DNA from: Aquimarina longa SW024
Lineage (GTDB): Bacteria; Bacteroidota; Bacteroidia; Flavobacteriales; Flavobacteriaceae
Assembly: GCF_001401755.1 (NCBI RefSeq)
Contig: NZ_AVQK01000010.1
Span: forward strand, 248,001 to 312,000
Length of the DNA: 64,000 nucleotides
Reading direction: 5' to 3'
Part shown: positions 9,372 through 17,608 of the stretch, in pieces
How positions within the stretch are numbered: position 1 is the stretch's first letter
Layout: each line of letters starts with the position of its first letter
Notes under the pieces: model-generated
Databases searched by the model: none
The model's input: the letters and a program-made list of their open reading frames with translations, nothing else
Told to the model about the DNA's origin: nothing
Position numbers and translations under genes: made by a program

Positions 9372-10160
9372 TTAATTGTGTAATATATATTCCTCAATTA
9401 TTTTGTTAAAATAATAGGGGTTGTCAAGATTGGCAAAATGTCCTGCTCCATTTATTTCTTGTAGTTCAAAATTTCCACGATTTTTAAATTCTCTAATTGT
9501 AGTATATATCACATTATTAATTTCTTTATCTTTTTCGCCTTTTATTATCATACAAGGAATTTTAGATTTTTTAATGACTTCTAAGTAATCGAAATTTGCT
9601 AGAATTGGAATGAAGCTAAGTATAGTTGCCTTTTCAGATTTAAGCATCATCTCTTTTATCTTTGCCTTCGATTCATTTGTTTGTCCTGCAATTTTTGATA
9701 AATTACCTCGCATAGTAGGAGTTATTATTTTATGTAAAAATTTCATAATTTTTAAAGCGATACTAGATGTATTTAATTGCCCCGTTGTTCCATAGGTTGT
9801 TATTGTCTTTAAAATATTGGGGTTGGTTTTCATAATTTCAAATCCAACATTTCCTCCCATTGAATTTCCAACATAATGAACTTTTGATATGCCTAAGCGA
9901 TCTAATAAAGTAGTAATATCATCTGCTATTTTGTACAATTCAACATCGTTACTCGTTAATGCGTGAGTTAATGTAGTGTTACCATGACCACGGAGATTAA
10001 CTGACAACACCTTGAAATTTTTACTAAAATAGTTTTGCTGATGTTTAAACTGAGAAAGATTAGCTCCCAATCCGTGAACAAATAATATTGTTTCTGAATT
10101 ATTTTCTCCGTTTAAAAAGTATTCTATTGTAATATTTCCTAGTTGTATACTTTTTGTCAT
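9372..10160 (-). CDS. Alpha/beta-hydrolase fold enzyme
   Basis: The 262-aa protein has the whole fold. The oxyanion motif HGLG is near residue 29, the nucleophile elbow is VGNSMGG with Ser100, the acid is probably Asp211 (GEKDKE) and the catalytic histidine is His241 (GAGHFANLDNP). Substrate cannot be predicted; such enzymes include esterases, peptidases and haloperoxidase-like members. It has no signal peptide, so it is cytoplasmic. It is flanked on both sides by attC-like motifs and may be a captured gene cassette. Confidence 0.85.
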   Translation of the reverse strand: MTKSIQLGNITIEYFLNGENNSETILFVHGLGANLSQFKHQQNYFSKNFKVLSVNLRGHGNTTLTHALTSNDVELYKIADDITTLLDRLGISKVHYVGNSMGGNVGFEIMKTNPNILKTITTYGTTGQLNTSSIALKIMKFLHKIITPTMRGNLSKIAGQTNESKAKIKEMMLKSEKATILSFIPILANFDYLEVIKKSKIPCMIIKGEKDKEINNVIYTTIREFKNRGNFELQEINGAGHFANLDNPYYFNKIIEEYILHN

Positions 10161-10199
10161 CTTTTTGTATCGAAAAGTTAGGTTTTATAAAGGTAATGT

Positions 10200-10270
10200 T
10201 TCTTTTATTGGCTCTAACACCTAAATATGGGCATTGCGGTTATTTTTTTAATTATGGCGGTTATTCAAAT
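10200..10270 (-). repeat. attC-like site 3 upstream of the hydrolase
   Basis: On the minus strand the sequence reads TTTAGGTGTTAGAGCCAATA with AAAG following. It shares GTTAG and a trailing (A/T)AAAAG with sites 1 and 2. In an integron layout this would be the junction between the recombinase end and the first cassette. The match is weaker than for site 2. Confidence 0.25.
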
Positions 10271-10349
10271 ATAGTGTAAATATATAAATAATTGTAATTC
10301 AGTTAGTTTATTTGTATTAAGAGTGATAATTATTTTTGTAAAACGAATG

Positions 10350-10850
10350 TTATGCTGTCAACCAAACAAATATTACTTGAATTTAAAAAGAAGCTCACAT
10401 TGCAATATCATCTACAAAGTCATATACAAATGCCTTAACCAAATTTTTGACTGCCTTTGTAGGGTCTCTATTAGAGAAAGTTAAAGAACAAAATATTGAG
10501 AATTTTCTATTCCATTTACAAAAGACAGAAAATATCAGTAGTGCATATCAAAAACAATTCCTAAATGCTATTGGTAAATACTATGAGTTGTTTTATTCAA
10601 GAAAATTAGATTTCAAATATTTATATCTTAAGCGTAAGCAAAAGACATTGAACTCGTTTAAACTTTTTGGGTTTAAGCGAAAATTAGATGTTTTTGGTTG
10701 TGTTGAAGGCTTTTTTGAGTTTCATAGCAGGGCTACGGAAGGATAAAGTTCATTGCCTAAATACTTAACAAGAAACGAAATTATCAGATTAATTTCTGCT
10801 TGTGAAAACATAAAGCGTCTCTGTATTACAAAACTTCTATATGTATGTTT
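10350..10850 (+). pseudogene. Tyrosine recombinase (integron/Xer-like), frameshifted, interrupted and truncated
   Basis: The frame starts MLSTKQILLEFKKKL, breaks near 10400, and resumes in another frame as TKSYTNALTKFL with a SAM-like core-binding domain (ENFLFHLQKTENISSAY). It is cut at 10650 by a 100-bp insertion and resumes as LPKYLTRNEIIRLISAC...CITKLLY. It then stops matching at about 10850, just before the catalytic GCGLR-type arginine motif. The whole catalytic domain is lost. It is divergent from the hydrolase gene, as an integron integrase is from its cassettes. Confidence 0.65.
10651..10750. mobile_element. 100-bp MITE-like insertion with 5-bp target duplication
   Basis: Exactly 100 bases interrupt the recombinase frame between KRKQKTL and PKYLT. 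The pentamer cattg is present at both 10646-10650 and 10751-10755, consistent with a target-site duplication. The ends share only aact as a short inverted terminus, and an internal tagcagggcta forms a small hairpin. There is no coding capacity, so it is non-autonomous. The parent element is unknown. Confidence 0.5.
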
Positions 10851-11160
10851 CCAAACGTTTATAATACAAAATATTGAAGATAGTTCTAACACCTCTGAAA
10901 GAGCTTTAATATTAAAAGGGCTTGCAGTTGGAACCACAACAGTAACAGTTACAGACAAAGTAGCAGAAGCTTCTATTAATGTAACAGTAGTAGCCCCTGA
11001 TACAATGACTTTACATAAAATAAACGACTCTCAAGTTGTAGAAACCAATGAATTAGATGATACTGTTAATCAACAATTAGGAAAGTTTATAATAAAAGGA
11101 GGTACAAAAAGCTTTACTGTTACAAAAGACGACCCTAATAATTTATTTCATATTGAAAAA
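10851..11160 (+). pseudogene. Fragment of a protein with an Ig-like (BIG2-type) repeat
   Basis: Starting at a junction with the recombinase remnant, the plus frame reads ALILKGLAVGTTTVTVTD... ASINVTVVAPDT, the end of a bacterial Ig-like domain. About 45 polar residues follow (KFIIKGGTKSFTVTKDD), running into the IS200-type element at about 11160. It has no start and no proper end of its own. If the IS is removed the frame joins the HmuY-like frame downstream, but this may be chance. Confidence 0.4.
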
Positions 11161-11703
11161 CCACCGTCTTTGACGGTGGTCATGTATTAAAGGCTCTGCC
11201 ATTTTTTAGTTTTGCCATCTACAACTTTTTAAGATGAGTAAATATAGAAAATTAACACATGTGTATTACAAATGTGACTATCACATTGTTTTCACACCAA
11301 AGTATCGATTTCAGATACTTGAAGGTACGGTAAAATAACTGGTTGAGCATGATTTACAACTAATCAGCTTATGGAAAGATGTTCATGTTATTGAATTGAA
11401 TGTTCAAAAAGACCATATTCATTTGGTTTGTTCAATACCTCCCAAAGTTTCAATTTCAGAATATATGGGAATATTGAAAGGAAAAATGGCAATCAAACTT
11501 TTCAAAACTTATCCGAATTTAAAGCAGAAACCTTATTGGGGCAATCATTTTTGGTCAAGAGGCTATTTTGTGAGTACAGTAGGATTAGATGAAGCTATGA
11601 TAAGGCGATATGTGAAATATCAAGAGCATAATGATTCGAAATGATTGTTATGACCCTTTGGGTCTAATCTGAAAACCAAAGCCACCGTTTTTAACGGTGG
11701 TTC
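11158..11703 (+). mobile_element. IS200/IS605-family element with decayed transposase
   Basis: Both ends carry matching subterminal hairpins: 11161-11179 (ccaccgtc/gacggtgg, loop ttt) and 11682-11700 (ccaccgtt/aacggtgg, loop ttt). These are typical recognition hairpins of Y1 transposases, which leave no target duplication. A third hairpin (gaccctttgggtc) lies at about 11652-11664. The element is about 545 bp and holds only tnpA, which carries a stop codon, so it should be immobile unless helped in trans. Confidence 0.75.
11234..11644 (+). pseudogene. tnpA: IS200-like transposase TnpA with internal stop
   Basis: The frame starts MSKYRKLTHVYYKCDYHIVF and has the HUH motif (KDHIHLVCSIPP), a glycine/aromatic region (WGNHFWSRGYFVST) and the likely catalytic tyrosine in YVKYQE, giving the expected length of about 136 codons. 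Codon 35 is TAA (11336-11338), where a sense codon would be expected. The truncated product would lack both the HUH pair and the tyrosine. Re-initiation at 11396 would miss the N-terminal strand. Confidence 0.8.
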
Positions 11704-12300
11704 TTTACATTTTCATTAATTTCATGTGGTGGAGGTGATAATGATAACAATCCTGTAACAGGAAATACAGTATCGTTTGGTAAAGAAAAGAAAGTAACAA
11801 ATTTATATGCTCCTTCAACAGGAAAAGGATATAACCCTGCTGATAAAAAAGGAGATTTTGTAAAATTTAGTTTTAAAACAGGTGCAGTAACAAATAGCAA
11901 AACCGATTGGGATATTGCTTTTCGATACGCTACTATTTTAGTTAATGGAGGAACTAAAGTTGGGTATGATTCTGAGCCAGAACGAATAGGGAGTGTTGGT
12001 GTATATGTTGCTAAAAACACTTTTGAAGATTTAAAATCAGTAGACGAGAACAGGTTTAAACAAGATAAAGCAGGCACATTAGCTATTGATGATGATGTTT
12101 TAAGCAAAAACGGTATATGGAGTTATAACAGGGAAAAGCACTATGTTTTACCAATTCCAGGACGGATTTTAGTTTTTCAAAATGGTAATAAGAAAAACGT
12201 AAAAATGGAGGTCTTAAGCTTCTATAAAAATGCTCTTGATCCCGAACCAGGAGACGAAAATTATAGTTATTATACATTTAGGTATAGTATAGAAGAATAA
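11704..12300 (+). pseudogene. hmuY-like: HmuY-like haem-binding lipoprotein, signal peptide cut by IS200
   Basis: The plus frame from the IS edge reads FTFSLISCGGGDND, the end of a lipoprotein signal peptide with lipidated Cys at 11725. The mature part has HmuY features: KTDWDIAFRYATI, SVGVYVAKNTFEDL, and a C-terminal YSYYTFRYSIEE strand. HmuY binds haem at the cell surface. The start codon and most of the signal peptide are missing because the IS200-type element adjoins, so it is probably not exported. It converges with the haem oxygenase gene, which fits a former haem-use locus. Confidence 0.65.
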
Positions 12301-12382
12301 AATATCAATAATTAGTATAAGTTACCTCAAAATTAGGTCTAAAAAAGAACAAGGAAATAGTTGAAAAAAAAATGTAAATAAT

Positions 12383-12410
12383 ATAGGATGAATTTATAAA
12401 CTCATCCTAT
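12383..12410. terminator. Bidirectional hairpin terminator
   Basis: A perfect 9-bp stem, ataggatga / tcatcctat, encloses a 10-base loop and is followed by an AT-rich tract. It sits between the convergent HmuY-like and small membrane protein genes. Confidence 0.65.
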
Positions 12411-12440
12411 ATTTATTTTAGTGTAAACATAAAAAGAGTT

Positions 12441-12611
12441 TTAAAGTTTTTTTTTCTTTTTCCAAAAAGAGATTTTTTCTTTAAAAGCTATTATCTTTTT
12501 TTTATCTACTAGTCCGAAATATACTAAAGCAAATAAAACAAGCCATAAAATGCCTTTTATTAGAAAAAATAAAAAACCCGCAATTCCTATATCTTTTAAA
12601 AACTCTTGCAT
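12441..12611 (-). CDS. Small single-pass membrane protein, 56 aa
   Basis: The minus-strand ATG at 12609-12611 opens a frame MQEFLKDIGIAG followed by one long membrane helix (FLFFLIKGILWLVLFALVYF) and a lysine-rich cytoplasmic tail ending KKKKKL. Tiny proteins of this layout (G-FLFFLIKG-LWL) recur in flavobacteria without known function. It lies 11 bases downstream of the haem oxygenase gene on the same strand, so it is probably co-transcribed. Confidence 0.6.
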   Translation of the reverse strand: MQEFLKDIGIAGFLFFLIKGILWLVLFALVYFGLVDKKKIIAFKEKISFWKKKKKL

Positions 12612-12622
12612 AGCATTTTTAT

Positions 12623-13141
12623 TTATGATGTTTCCTTATGTAGTTCGTCTAAAATAGCAATTATATAACCGTATGCTCTGTTAACTTCGTCTGCCCATTC
12701 ATCTTTTTGCACAGTTCTTACCGATAACATAGCTTCTTTTCGATGTTTAAAATCGTACATTTTACCAGTAGATGGAACCTTAGTTTTCATTATTTTGCCA
12801 CCAAACATTAATGCTAAATAATTCAAATACACGTGAGGTAATACATCATTTTCTGTTAGTGTATTAATGTAATCGACATAGTTTTGAGTGCTTATTAAAA
12901 TAGTTTTTGAAGCATTGCCTTTTGCTAGAAGTTCGTCTATGTCTTTTTGTGTAGCCTCAATTCTTGATAAAGCATTTGAAGGAAGTCCTTTAGTTTCTAT
13001 AGCTTTAAAAATCTCTAGTTGTTGTACTAAGTGTAGAAGATATTGGTCTTCGGTTAATTGTCCGCTAAACATTCTCATATTAAAAGGCATTTTTTCTGCT
13101 TTTTCATGATTCTCTTTTGTTGCGTCTTTTAATGTTTTCAT
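12623..13141 (-). CDS. Haem oxygenase (biliverdin-producing)
   Basis: The 172-aa all-helical protein begins MKTLKDATKENHEKAEK, where His12 is the proximal haem ligand of the HO-1-like fold (T-x-x-x-H-x-x-A-E). GGKIMK at about residues 117-122 lies where the distal-helix glycines are expected. It would open haem to biliverdin, iron and CO in the cytoplasm. It converges with a HmuY-like gene, supporting a haem-iron role. The upstream region has been displaced by an IS5 element only 60 bases away, so its native promoter may be lost. Confidence 0.85.
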   Translation of the reverse strand: MKTLKDATKENHEKAEKMPFNMRMFSGQLTEDQYLLHLVQQLEIFKAIETKGLPSNALSRIEATQKDIDELLAKGNASKTILISTQNYVDYINTLTENDVLPHVYLNYLALMFGGKIMKTKVPSTGKMYDFKHRKEAMLSVRTVQKDEWADEVNRAYGYIIAILDELHKETS

Positions 13142-13183
13142 GTACTATCTTTGACTTAATTTAAAAATCAAAGATAGTACATG
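13139..13183. promoter_or_regulatory. 16-bp perfect inverted repeat overlapping the haem oxygenase start codon
   Basis: Arms 13139-13154 (catgtactatctttga) and 13168-13183 (tcaaagatagtacatg) are exact reverse complements, with 13 bases between. The left arm contains the ATG of the haem oxygenase gene (read on minus). Each arm contains TATCTTTG, which fits the Bacteroidota -7 element TAnnTTTG. In mRNA the hairpin would bury the start codon; in DNA it could be an operator. Confidence 0.6.
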
Positions 13184-13200
13184 AATGTGAGTTTGACATA

Positions 13201-14131
13201 GAAGTGATTTAAACTTTTTATAAGAAATAAAAAAGGGTTGTCGATATTTGCGTTACTACACGTAAAATATTTGAAAACAACCCATTATGTACACTGTACT
13301 AGACAAAGATACAATAGAAATGGAAATAGTTCCACTTTTACCAAAAACACAACGAGGTTTTCCACCGACGGTTCCGCTTGTTGAAATCATTAATGCGATA
13401 CTTTATAAGCTCAAGACTGGGGTTCAATGGTATCAACTTCCGGTCAAAGCATTATTTGAACATCAAGCCATTACTTGGAATGCGGTCTACTACCATTATA
13501 GAAAGTGGTGTTTATCAGATATATTAAAGCATAGCTGGATTACATTCCTTAAGGCTCATAAAAAAGAGTTAGACCTTTCTAGTGTTGATTTAGACGGGAG
13601 TCATACGCCAGCTTTAAGAGGTGGTGATCAGGTAGAATATCAAGCTAGAAAGAAACGGAAGACTACCAATGCTCTCTATCTGACTGATAGACAGGGTTTG
13701 CCCCTTGCCATGAGCGAACCCGTATCTGGTAATCATAATGACCTTCATGATATTGAAGTACAGTTTGAAGTGGTTACAGCCACACTCGAACAAGCAGATA
13801 TCTCAGTTCAGGGGATGTTTTTAAACGCTGATGCTGGATTTGATTCAAAAAATTTTAGACAAGCTTGTGATAAAAAAGAGATTAATGCCAATGTATGTTT
13901 TAACAAGCGAAACGGAAATACTCAAGATAGAGAAGAGTACTTTGACCAAGATTTATATGACCAACGTTATGCCGTAGAACGCACCAATGCTTGGATGGAT
14001 AGCTTCAGATCACTATTAAATCGATTTGATACCACAACAGAAAGCTGGAAAGGTTTTAACTACCTAGCTTTCTTTGTTATAGCGCTGAAAAAAATCAAAA
14101 AAAGGAAAACTAAAAAAGTTTAAATCACTTC
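13201..14131 (+). mobile_element. Intact IS5-family insertion sequence
   Basis: Perfect terminal inverted repeats of about 19-21 bp bound the element: gaagtgatttaaacttttt at 13201 and its reverse complement ending at 14131. Length is 931 bp with a single transposase gene. The trinucleotide ata flanks both ends, consistent with a 3-bp target duplication as in the ISL2/IS1031 groups of IS5. Intact ends and frame indicate recent insertion, upstream of the haem oxygenase gene. Confidence 0.85.
13287..14123 (+). CDS. IS5-family DDE transposase
   Basis: The 278-aa protein has an N-terminal DUF4096-type region (GVQWYQLPVKALF... AVYYHYRKWC) and a DDE catalytic core: first Asp in SVDLDGSH, second in NADAGFDS and Glu in YAVERTNAW. 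The length is normal and there are no stops. It ends inside the right inverted repeat and appears functional. Confidence 0.92.
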   Translation: MYTVLDKDTIEMEIVPLLPKTQRGFPPTVPLVEIINAILYKLKTGVQWYQLPVKALFEHQAITWNAVYYHYRKWCLSDILKHSWITFLKAHKKELDLSSVDLDGSHTPALRGGDQVEYQARKKRKTTNALYLTDRQGLPLAMSEPVSGNHNDLHDIEVQFEVVTATLEQADISVQGMFLNADAGFDSKNFRQACDKKEINANVCFNKRNGNTQDREEYFDQDLYDQRYAVERTNAWMDSFRSLLNRFDTTTESWKGFNYLAFFVIALKKIKKRKTKKV

Positions 14132-14194
14132 ATAAAAAAAAACTAACTTTTTGTAGTGAAAAAAGTAGAATATTTAGTAGTAAATTACTAACTT

Positions 14195-14350
14195 TTAATT
14201 GTCAATTGATTTAAACATTTTCATTGCTATTTTATCTTTAAACCATTGCCACATTTTTTCAGCAGGATTCAGTTCAGGAGAATAAGTAGGAAGCGGGACT
14301 AAAATAATGTTTTCTGGTAAGGTTACATCTTTGGTAGAATGAAATTCATT
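14195..14350 (-). pseudogene. C-terminal remnant of an IS630-family transposase
   Basis: The minus-strand frame gives EFHSTKDVTLPENIIL followed by LPTYSPELNPAEKMWQ, the diagnostic IS630/DDE_3 motif with the last catalytic glutamate, then a stop at 14195-14197. Only about 50 codons remain. The fragment stops matching beside the ICE's mobC gene, so the ICE edge or a deletion falls here. Confidence 0.75.
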
Positions 14351-14355
14351 TTTAT

Positions 14356-16368
14356 TTACTTCTTGTCATTTTTCACCAAATGTTCCAAACTCGGATCATT
14401 TTCAATCCGATCCAACTCCCGCAAAACAATATTCTCCACATCCTCTTTAATCTGTCTATAATTACTGTTTATTTGAGTCTCCATACTATCCAAACCATTT
14501 CCATCCAAAAAAGACATAATTTCGGGAATAGGTTTGTATTTTTTTTCTTCAGAGAGTACTTTTTCCACATCCACGATAATTTCAGAATGAAAAATCTTTT
14601 GTTCAATACGTTGGTCGAAATTGTCAGAGACCGAACCTACAAACATCCCTTGAGTTAGATTGGAAATTTTACTGGGCGGAATTAAGCTATCCATTTGCGT
14701 AGAAATTGAAGTAGATTTATCTTGTCTGTTAATCGTCATCGATTGCCGTTTTTGTAATACTTTTCCAAAACGTTCTGACAAGGTTTTAGCCGTTTCTCCA
14801 ACTACTTGTCCACTAAATATATTACCAACGGTATTTTGAATTACTTTACTTTCTTTATCGCCATAATCACGTGTGAGTTGAGAAAAATCTTGAAAACCTA
14901 AACATACTGCCACTTTATTACTACGAGCTGTGGCAATTAAATTATCCAGTCCACGAAAATAAATAGTCGGTAACTCATCAATAATTACAGAGGATTTTAA
15001 CTGATCCTTTTTATTAATCAGCTTTACAATTCGACTATTGTACAAGCCTAAAGCTGCTGAATAAATATTTTGCCTATCGGGATTATTTCCTACACATAAA
15101 ATTTTAGGCTCATCAGGATTATTAATATCCAACGAAAAATCGTCCCCAGTCATTACCCAATACAAGGCTGGTGAAATCATTCGTGATAACGGAATTTTAG
15201 CGCTTGCTATTTGTCCTTGTAATTGGTCTTGTGCGCCACCTTCCCACGCATCTATAAAAGGTGATAAATAATTCTCAAGTTCAGGATAACTACGTAAAAT
15301 AGTAAAAACATCTGCATACTTTTTATTCAATAATTCAATGGCGTGTGGAAATGTACAGTACTTTCCGTTTTCATAAATTTTTAGATACCAAATAATGGAT
15401 GCCAACAAAATAATCGGACTTTCAACAAAGAAGTCGCCTTGCTTCTGAATCCATGTTTTGTTTAAATTAAGCATTATGGTATATGCACTTTCATAGGCAT
15501 CTGAAATGTCAGTCATAAACGCTGGATGAATCGGATTACAACGATGACTTTTACGAGGATCATCAAAATTAATCACATAAAATTTTGGCGGGATTTTGTA
15601 CTTATCCGTATGTTTCAATAGATGATTGTAGGCAATGGTAGAAAGGTCATCAAACTTAAAATCGTAGATATACATAGAGAATCCTTTTTCGATTTGCTGT
15701 TTGATGTAATTGTTGATGACTGCAAATGATTTACCCGAACCTGGAGTTCCTAAAACAATGGTTGCTCGAAAAGGATTGACAATATTAATCCAACCTTCAT
15801 TCCATTTTTTTTGATAATAAAAACGTGTAGGTAGATTTACCGAATATTCATTCTCTAACAGACGCGTTTCTTGCATAAAACTTTCATTTTCGATATTAAA
15901 CACATCGTCCATTAAGTTGTTTTTAAGCAATCGACTCATCCACACACCGCCCATTAACAGTCCAATATACCCTACTGATACACTCGAAATGTATAAAGAC
16001 GCTACTTGAATTTTAGGTAGCTGAATAGACAGTATCCAAAAATTAAAGAAGAAAAAGATAACACCAATGATTAGTGCAATACTGATTTTAGTCCACGTAA
16101 TTTTTTCATTTTTAATGCCTTTTGTACCTAAACAAGAGAGTGCTAGAAAAACTATTGCAAAGAATTTCGTCCACAATAGTGATGAAAACAAGCCTGTGTT
16201 CCGTTGAAAGTTCCATAAAATTTTATCTACGATAGCAATGGTAAATTTCCAATTTGTAAATGCTTCGTAGCAAAACCAATAACAATGTAAAATGACGAAT
16301 AATATGCTAATAGCTCGCATAAATTCCATTGTTTTGGCTAATCCTCTAATATCATCTTCGTTTTGCAT
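14356..16368 (-). CDS. mobC: Type IV coupling protein MobC (VirD4/TraG-like ATPase)
   Basis: The 670-aa protein has about four N-terminal membrane helices in residues 20-145, Walker A GTPGSGKS at 207-214, and a C-terminal ATPase core with the Walker B-like segment SSVIIDELPTIYF and the motif QDFSQLTRDYG. It would dock the relaxosome to the mating channel and pump DNA. In Bacteroides elements this gene is named mobC and follows mobB, as here. It overlaps mobB by 17 bases. It is the last ICE gene on the left side. Confidence 0.9.
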   Translation of the reverse strand: MQNEDDIRGLAKTMEFMRAISILFVILHCYWFCYEAFTNWKFTIAIVDKILWNFQRNTGLFSSLLWTKFFAIVFLALSCLGTKGIKNEKITWTKISIALIIGVIFFFFNFWILSIQLPKIQVASLYISSVSVGYIGLLMGGVWMSRLLKNNLMDDVFNIENESFMQETRLLENEYSVNLPTRFYYQKKWNEGWINIVNPFRATIVLGTPGSGKSFAVINNYIKQQIEKGFSMYIYDFKFDDLSTIAYNHLLKHTDKYKIPPKFYVINFDDPRKSHRCNPIHPAFMTDISDAYESAYTIMLNLNKTWIQKQGDFFVESPIILLASIIWYLKIYENGKYCTFPHAIELLNKKYADVFTILRSYPELENYLSPFIDAWEGGAQDQLQGQIASAKIPLSRMISPALYWVMTGDDFSLDINNPDEPKILCVGNNPDRQNIYSAALGLYNSRIVKLINKKDQLKSSVIIDELPTIYFRGLDNLIATARSNKVAVCLGFQDFSQLTRDYGDKESKVIQNTVGNIFSGQVVGETAKTLSERFGKVLQKRQSMTINRQDKSTSISTQMDSLIPPSKISNLTQGMFVGSVSDNFDQRIEQKIFHSEIIVDVEKVLSEEKKYKPIPEIMSFLDGNGLDSMETQINSNYRQIKEDVENIVLRELDRIENDPSLEHLVKNDKK

Positions 16369-17608
16369 AGCGTTTCTTTTTTCGTTTTTTCTTTAGTATC
16401 TGATTGTTATTATCTTCAGGAACATCCATTGGTAATAATCCACCCAATACTCCCAAAGTATTCGCATTAGAGAAGTTTTCTGCTTCTTCTATAAAAGTGT
16501 CTGTTGTAGCTATTTCTGTCGTTGGAGTTGGTAAATCTTTTGTAGAAAAAATACTTGGTGAAGCTTTGCTTCCTTTCCACCATTGATGGAATGTGTTAGC
16601 AGACAAATCTTTCCCTAATCGAGAACCATTCAATACTATTTTAGATTGATGGTCTATAAAACTCACACCATAAATTCTACCTTGCGAATTTTCACGAATA
16701 AATAGCGATATCTTGTTATCTTGTAAGTGTTTTCTAAAGTCCTCTTGGGTTTGATATTGTTGCATTGCCTCACGTACCAACATACGAACACGTTTTTGAG
16801 GTTTTTGCTGTTGTATAAAAAGTTTAGATTTCTTGAATTTTTTATCCAAATCATTCAATCCAAAAGCACCAGAAAATCGAGACGACTTAAACGGGTTGCT
16901 TACTTTTTTACCTGTACTATCAGTTGCGAAATAAACCAATCCTCGTTTTTCTTTCCCATGAATGACACCTTTTACCTCTTCAGCAGTAATATTGAAAAAT
17001 GACAATAAGGCTTTGTATTCACCCAATGTTTGAAAGTGATAATTATCATTAACAAACCAAAGTGCAGAAGTAATTTGCTGTTTCACATTTACCTGTGTTG
17101 CATCCACTTTTTGTAATGGAATATCTTTCTTTTCAGAAACGTCAAGTGCAGAGGTCAACTTGAATTGTTTTTCGAGTTTTCGACAAGCATTCATCGAACG
17201 TCTTTTCTCAAAACTGTCTGAAATTCGTTTGCCATTTTCATCCACACAAACCGAAACAATATGTATATGCGTCCGATCTGTATCGGTATGCTTAAATACG
17301 ATATACGGCTGTTTTTCGTAGCCCATTTCTTGCATATAGTTGTCTGCTAACTCGCTAAAAAGTTCATTTGAAACTGCATCATTGGAGCTTGGATTTAACG
17401 AAATATGTAGTACAGGCTTTTCAGTTTTATTATTTGCTAACAGATACGGCTCAAAAGAACGTTCTAATAATGGAATGGTGAAATCTCTTTCCATGGGCAA
17501 TATCATTTTATGCGTATGAATAATAGTACCCTCGTCCTTTTTTACCTTGTCGTAATTGTATATTAATGCTCCTTTTAAGTGATTTCCTCGTCCTATTTTT
17601 GCAACCAT
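16352..17608 (-). CDS. mobB: Relaxase MobB (mobilization nuclease)
   Basis: The 418-aa protein has the relaxase N-terminal domain: an early GRGNHLKGALIYNYD segment with a likely catalytic tyrosine, and the metal-binding histidine motif HTDTDRTHIHIVSV near residues 107-120. The rest is a basic tail ending KKKRKKKRYAKRR. It would nick at oriT and covalently hold the strand. It overlaps mobA by 16 bases and mobC by 17, indicating one transcript. Confidence 0.88.
   Translation of the reverse strand: MVAKIGRGNHLKGALIYNYDKVKKDEGTIIHTHKMILPMERDFTIPLLERSFEPYLLANNKTEKPVLHISLNPSSNDAVSNELFSELADNYMQEMGYEKQPYIVFKHTDTDRTHIHIVSVCVDENGKRISDSFEKRRSMNACRKLEKQFKLTSALDVSEKKDIPLQKVDATQVNVKQQITSALWFVNDNYHFQTLGEYKALLSFFNITAEEVKGVIHGKEKRGLVYFATDSTGKKVSNPFKSSRFSGAFGLNDLDKKFKKSKLFIQQQKPQKRVRMLVREAMQQYQTQEDFRKHLQDNKISLFIRENSQGRIYGVSFIDHQSKIVLNGSRLGKDLSANTFHQWWKGSKASPSIFSTKDLPTPTTEIATTDTFIEEAENFSNANTLGVLGGLLPMDVPEDNNNQILKKKRKKKRYAKRR

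Noticed and set aside
10753..11190. 145-codon plus-strand frame starting PKYLT
   Set aside because: It is a chimera of the recombinase remnant and the Ig-like fragment that ends inside the IS200-type element, so it is not a real gene.
11691..12277. Two minus-strand frames of 138 and 64 codons
   Set aside because: They lie opposite the HmuY-like frame, which has clear family motifs and a lipobox; the minus frames have none.
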